The translations under genes were made by a program, and so were the position numbers. A stretch of DNA of 64,000 nucleotides from Galeopsis tetrahit (Eukaryota; Streptophyta; Magnoliopsida; Lamiales; Lamiaceae). Numbering within the stretch: the first letter of the stretch is position 1; every line of letters begins with the position of its first letter. The DNA is taken from assembly GCA_963675135.1 (NCBI GenBank), contig OY776121.1, positions 69,084,265-69,148,264 on the forward strand, written 5' to 3'. The notes below the pieces were generated by a model. The model had not been told where the DNA came from. It ran no database searches and saw only the letters and a list, made by a program, of their open reading frames with translations. Positions 59,256 to 64,000 of the stretch are shown here, one piece after another.

Positions 59256-61321
59256 TCATCTGATATGAGGGCGAGCAGAAATCTGGGCTGGTGGTGTGCC
59301 AGGCGAGGGGACATAAATGTGTTCCTGCGCTGCGCGGACTACATCCAAGAAGTCGAGGCCGCTAGTGCCTTCAAAAAAAGGGAACACGTCCTCAACGAAG
59401 GTGACATCATGGGATGTAAAGAATATTTTGGACTGTAGATCAAACACTCCATATGCTTTCTGTCCATGCAGATAACCAACGAATACACACGCACTTCCTC
59501 GTTCTCCAAATTTATCCTTGCGCCGATTTTCATGAGCATATACTAAGTACCCAAAAACTATAAGTTCATCGTAGGACAGATGCTTACAAAATAATACCTC
59601 GTAGGGTGTTTTATTTTGGATGATGGGGGATGGTAGGCAATTTATAATGTACACGGCAGTGAGTATGCATTCCCTCCAAAATTCAATCGGAAGTTCAAAT
59701 TCTAACCGAAGAGCTCTAGCTACTTCCAAGATATGGCGATGTTTGCGCTCAACGATCCCATTTTGCTGTGGTGTGTCTGTGCAAGATGTCTCCAATATAA
59801 TCCCATTTTTGGCATAATAATCGAGTAAGACAGAAGATTGAAATTCCAAGCCATTATCTGAGCGTACGCGCTTGATAATTTTACCAAATTGGGTGTGCAC
59901 CATGTTAATGGATATGATTAAGGAGGCTGCAATTTCAGATTTTCGACGAACAAGGAAAACCCAAACCCCTTTGCTATGATCGTCAACAATTGACAAAAAA
60001 TATTTAGCCCCAAAAAACGTATCACACTTATAGGGCCCCCAAATATCACAGTGTATCAAATCAAAACATTGTGAAGTATCAATTGTGCTAATGGGAAAAG
60101 GCAAGCGAGTTTGTTTAACTCGAATACAAGAATAAAAAAAGGGCAAATTGTTCTTAAAATTCTTTAAAAAAGAAATATGTTGTAGTTTGACGTCCGAAGC
60201 ATGACCTAACCGTTGATGCCACAAACTCGACTTCCCAACAACGGCTAGGAAAACACCTTAAATCTTTGAAGGCTCCATGTAGTAAAGTCCATTGTAATGC
60301 CTTCCCACTCCAATCAACGACCTCGAGGGTAAGGGCTGTAAGATGCAAAAATCTGAGTAGAATGTGAACACGCAATTCAATTCTTTCGTAAGTCGACTTA
60401 TTGATAGAAGGTTGCAATGAAACTTGGATATGTAAAGAACATGATTAAGACATAGCCCATTCAATAAATTGATTCGACCAATGCCATGGATAGGGACGGT
60501 ATCCCCATTTGGTATCTTTACTGATGGATTAAAACTGGTGTTCTTCATGTCGAGTAATTCTTCTTCGCAAAAGGTTATGTGCTCGGTTGGCCCCGAGTCA
60601 ATCACCCAAGATTGAGAATTGAACGACAATATACCTGCCATATTTGTTGTAGGTTCAGAAGATGAATTATCAATGTCTTCCCGCTCAAGACACATAAACT
60701 CCGTTAATCTCTACAATTGATCCGTCGTGAGGCCTGGGACGGGATAATTGTTACTCCCGACCTGACTAGCACGAGGTTGTGCCTACTGTTTCCTCATTGA
60801 TTCACTATAACCGTCGCGGCCAGAATGTCGTTTGAGTTGTTGTTCTCCCGCTGAATTCCCATCGCGAGCAACACTAGGTTTCTAATCAGCTCCTCGTCGG
60901 TTCCAATTTGCGGACAACCAATCCGCTCGAAACATGTATCGTATGCGTGATTCGTCTTACCACAATGGCTACAATGTCGCCCCTCTTTTGTATTTATTCG
61001 CCGCGAGGAATCTGGGTTCTTCTTGGTTTGGACCTGAAACGCACTTCCATCGCTCGCATATTTTCTTGTCGAAGAGATTGATCTATGTTGTTCATCTTCC
61101 GAGACTAGGTGGTATGTCGTCCCTAGTGACGACACAAGACGCATACATAAGATTTGTGTGCGGATATGGGAGTGAACATCATCAAGACCCATCAAGAAAT
61201 CATATAATCTATCACGATCTCGTGCCTCAATCAATAGCTTTGATAATTTGAAAGTATATTTGTTGCAAGAACACACAGGGGTAGGTGAAATTGACGATGC
61301 CTTATCCCATATGCATCTCAA
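59256..61321 (-). pseudogene. Copia gag, protease and integrase remnants
   Basis: On the minus strand, 61321-60794 is gag with zinc knuckle CSHCGKTNHAYDTC. The interval 60695-60258 holds the protease active-site region (WVIDSGPTEHIT). The longest open stretch, 60224-59256, is integrase: WHQRLGHAS, catalytic Asp in LIHCDIWGPY and VRSDNGLEF, and Glu in QQNGIVERKH. Its second Cys pair of the zinc finger is damaged (FYSCIRVKQTRLPF). Stops separate the pieces. The frame continues beyond the hAT insertion into the RT remnants. Confidence 0.9.
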
Positions 61322-61858
61322 TTTTCCATATTATGCCGACACAGACTGATTTTCTTGACGAATTTGCCCCAACGCTCGATGAAGTTCATACGCACGGGGT
61401 GCACTCTCTTTCCCAAACCGCTCTTCAAGATCGAGCCATATCTCCCGAGCCGTCCTAAATTTGACGCTCTAACGTATCTCTGATTCCATAATGTTCAACA
61501 ACCACCTTTTTACCAAGGCATTGGCGCGCTTCCAATGCGGAAGATAAGGATTTGTGAGATCCGACATCGAAATCTCACCATCAACGAAACCAAATTTATT
61601 TTCGCATATAGTGAATTGGTCATATCATCGACCCAATCCTGTAATTGCTATCTTTGAGCAACGCTCCAACGAACACGTCCCTCGACTTATCTGACGGATA
61701 AAGGTAGTAAGGTGACATTGCATTTATGGTGATCGGCGACTTCGTCCCACTGCCACTCAATTCTCTGTTTTGTCGTTCGCCATGAATTAATTCTGGTAAA
61801 AAACTGTATTAAGATTTGATGCTTTATTTGGTTTACCAAGAGTTAGGCTCTCGTACCA

Positions 61859-62071
61859 TGATAAAACTAAGGGGATGATCATGGAAATAAACTAGTATTC
61901 ATCAAGAAATAAACTGTCGCGTACATCAATGTATGTATATATACACATGAGAAAGGGTCTAACTGACTAGTGGGCATGCGTAAATAATGCAATAATGCAT
62001 AACTGACTAATAATAAAGATACGCAATACCAGTATCAATAATAACAAAGATATGACTCAAATATTCCAATA
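61859..62071 (-). repeat. 5' LTR of Copia element 2, with primer-binding site
   Basis: The LTR is followed (minus strand) at 61858-61842 by TGGTACGAGAGCCTAAC, which resembles the usual plant initiator-Met primer site TGGTATCAGAGCC with two changes. Confidence 0.88.
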
Positions 62072-62104
62072 AAAACTGTAGCTTAATTACACTATTAATT
62101 TTTT

Positions 62105-62190
62105 TTAATCTGATGCTTCGTGTAAAGACCAAAGTCGTGGTAAAGTTAATCCGATTCTTCGTGTAAAGAGCAAAGCCGTGGTAGAGACAT
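62105..62190 (+). repeat. Two ~42-bp tandem units
   Basis: Ttaatctgatgcttcgtg and ttaatccgattcttcgtg each precede taaagasc-caaag-cgtggta. The short tandem duplication lies just outside the right LTR. Confidence 0.75.
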
Positions 62191-62296
62191 TTTGTACCTG
62201 GGTTATGCTATCAAGATCTAACAATCTCTTTTTATTGCTACAATAATACTCGACGGTTCAATTTTATAATGTCCATTTGTGTTAATACAACATTTA

Positions 62297-63486
62297 GGCC
62301 GCGTTTGATAGGCCCAATAACTTATGGGGCCGACAACTCAGTTAACTAATGTGGTACGATATTTTGCAAGATTCCATCTCTCAAGTTTTAAAACAAGTGT
62401 TTGATTTGAAAGTTTTACTCCATGACTTCATATTTAATTTTCATGTTAAATTACCATTTTCTCCTCATCCAAATTGGGATATACCAATTTTATCCCTTCA
62501 TCCAAATTAACGCACAGTAGCCATTTTCTCATTTTCATAAACATTTTTCTTCAGGTTTTCTTGCAGAGGAAATCCAGTACATTTGGCAATGGAGGGAAAT
62601 CAGAACAAGGCCACCATGCCTGCATCAAACATTACTGGTAAATTGATTTTACTTTTAACCCAAATTAAACCATATAAAATACCAGCAAGAATAAAGAGAA
62701 AGATCCAACACAAATTACCAGCAACACATATTACTCTTTACAAGCAAAAAATTACCAGCAAAAATTATCAGCAACAATCAATTACAAATTAACAAAACAA
62801 GCAAAAAAAAAAAATTGAACACTAGAAAAAAAAATTCAAAAGATCCATGAGAGCCTCTTACCCGTGAATAGAAGTGTTTAGGTTGTTGTGCAATTGAAGC
62901 AACCCAGTCTGAACAAACAGAGAAAAAAATGAGAGATCCAGATTCACAACCATAAAAACTTACCCAAATTACCGATCCATCGTTCGAGGCGTGGTTGAAC
63001 CCTAAATAAATGGAAACGGAAACGACCCTTTGTCAACGAAGGCAGAAGGAGTAAAACAAAATTGTAAGAACTAAGCATTGTACACTTACCTGAGACAAGA
63101 CAGTCGACGACGGAGAGATGGGGAGACGATGAGAAGATTGGGAGATGGTGGAATAGCAAACAAATGGAGCGGGGATGAAATCGCCAGAGAGAGAGAGTGA
63201 GAGAGAAAAGAGTCGAACGTCTGAAAAAAATGTGAAAAAGTGAGGGCAAAAATTAGGGTTTACCTATAAATATGATGGGCAAATGAGTAATTTACTCCTC
63301 AAATTTTCACGCGATAAAAAGGCTAGATTGTAATCTCCACTTTTTTTCACGAGAACTCCAAAGAAAGCAAACAGTGTTATCCAACGGGCCTTTATTTTCT
63401 CTTGGGCCTGAGAATTTGAAATCAAACAAAAGATTGGCCAAGATTAGGGAATTATCTACCCCTAATCTGCCTCATCAAATGCGCCC
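62297..63486. mobile_element. PIF/Harbinger-like element, TTA target duplication
   Basis: The ends ggccgcgtttgatag and, in reverse complement, gggcgcatttgatga are inverted repeats (about 12 of 15) flanked by tta at 62294-62296 and 63487-63489. The 1.19 kb interior has no transposase. It includes a CT/GA-rich part and exon-like pieces with plausible splice sites (cttacctgag near 63087 on the minus strand), possibly gene-derived sequence. No open frame in it is convincing. Confidence 0.6.
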
Positions 63487-63489
63487 TTA

Positions 63490-64000
63490 AGAGATATTGA
63501 TACTTTGTGTATCTATACATTTTATATTTAACAATATACATATATTCAGCTTATGTGGTAGTTCCACATTTATTCTCACAGTTTTTTTTTTTTAATTCTG
63601 TATTCTCACATAAAGTTGTCTAAAGTTTTAATTTAAGTATTAGGGTGTGTTTGCAAACCACAGTGATTGATTCAAAGTGATTAAAATTGATTTTTGCAAT
63701 AAAATTGAAAGTTGACAGTGTTTTAAAATTAAGCATTTTAAATCAATTGTGTATATGTTGTGGTGTTTACAAAACAAACCAATTTTTTTATAAATTCACA
63801 AAAAACACCCCTATTAAATTTGGATAGGTAATGTGTAAAGATGAAATATTATTTAAATTGTGAGGGTAAAATTGTAAAATTGATTATTATAATGATGAGA
63901 AACACATAGAACCTATTAGAAGTAGGTTGAAGAGTGCTTCACCAAAATCACTTATAACAAATTAACTTAGGGTGTGTTTGCAATCTATGTTAATTATTTT
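63490..64000. other. Intergenic DNA with MITE-like ends
   Basis: The sequence ttagggtgtgtttgcaa occurs at about 63641 and again at about 63968 in the same orientation. It looks like the start of a Harbinger-type MITE family; the second copy runs out of the window. No gene was seen. Confidence 0.45.

Larger units (their letters stand above)
51946..62071 (-). mobile_element. Ty1/Copia LTR retrotransposon, old, split by hAT
   Basis: LTRs of about 214 bp lie at 51946-52160 and 61859-62071, flanked by aaaat and aaaac. On the minus strand the order is LTR, primer site, gag, protease, integrase, hAT insertion, reverse transcriptase, RNase H, purine tract, LTR. The Copia itself is about 4.9 kb. The LTRs differ at roughly 23 of 213 positions, much older than Copia element 1. 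Multiple stops and frameshifts show it is dead. Confidence 0.93.

Noticed and set aside
62944..63249. 101-codon minus-strand frame, Ser/Leu/Phe-rich
   Set aside because: Composition reflects the CT-rich strand of a Harbinger-like element; no domain and no conserved start context.

Overview
The window is nuclear DNA of a flowering plant. The evidence is spliced GT-AG genes with many short introns, plant-specific families (RLK-XII receptor kinase, DUF4094 galactosyltransferase, VPS9A, glycine-rich wall protein), TGGGCY promoter elements, and plant-type Copia, hAT, Stowaway and SINE insertions. Gene sequences look eudicot; an asterid such as Lamiales is my guess and is not proven by the sequence.

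Layout from left to right: 1-1275 two AT-rich tandem arrays, the second with degenerate telomere-like motifs; 3306-5759 an LRR receptor-like kinase lacking its N-terminus (+); 7057-8400 a Stowaway MITE split by a poly-A retroelement; 8854-11729 a complete 11-exon beta-1,3-galactosyltransferase (+); 12765-19444 a TIR-flanked element holding a full Copia retrotransposon (13491-19320, +); 19617-22764 VPS9A, the Rab5 exchange factor (+); 22765-31730 a gene-poor stretch with a SINE inside a MITE, a fold-back MITE and a long GA repeat; 31731-32303 a small plant-specific protein (+); 34349-38910 a MYST histone acetyltransferase of the HAM1/HAM2 type (-); 39560-43511 a second poly-A retroelement and three hAT-type MITEs; 41820-42261 a twin CX9C protein, probably mitoribosomal mS37 (-), head-to-head with RPB5 at 44537-47214 (+); 49243-50421 a secreted glycine-rich protein (+); 51946-62071 an old Copia element (-) split by a 5.2 kb hAT element; 62297-63486 a PIF/Harbinger-like element.

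The host genes are mostly housekeeping genes: secretory glycosylation, endosomal Rab5 activation, histone acetylation, RNA polymerase subunit 5 and the mitoribosome. They do not form a pathway. The one clear functional pairing is the head-to-head mS37/RPB5 pair, which shares a short interval with five TGGGCY (site II) motifs. I rebuilt exon structures by hand for seven genes; five of the reconstructions give complete reading frames with consistent splice phases.

Most of the unusual structure lies in the mobile DNA. Five nested insertions can be ordered in time. The large hAT element is a head-to-tail composite of two damaged copies between one pair of TIRs and a perfect 8-bp target duplication. 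The younger Copia carries a 469-bp direct repeat inside its reverse transcriptase that looks like template switching. I found no CRISPR array, rRNA or free-standing tRNA gene.
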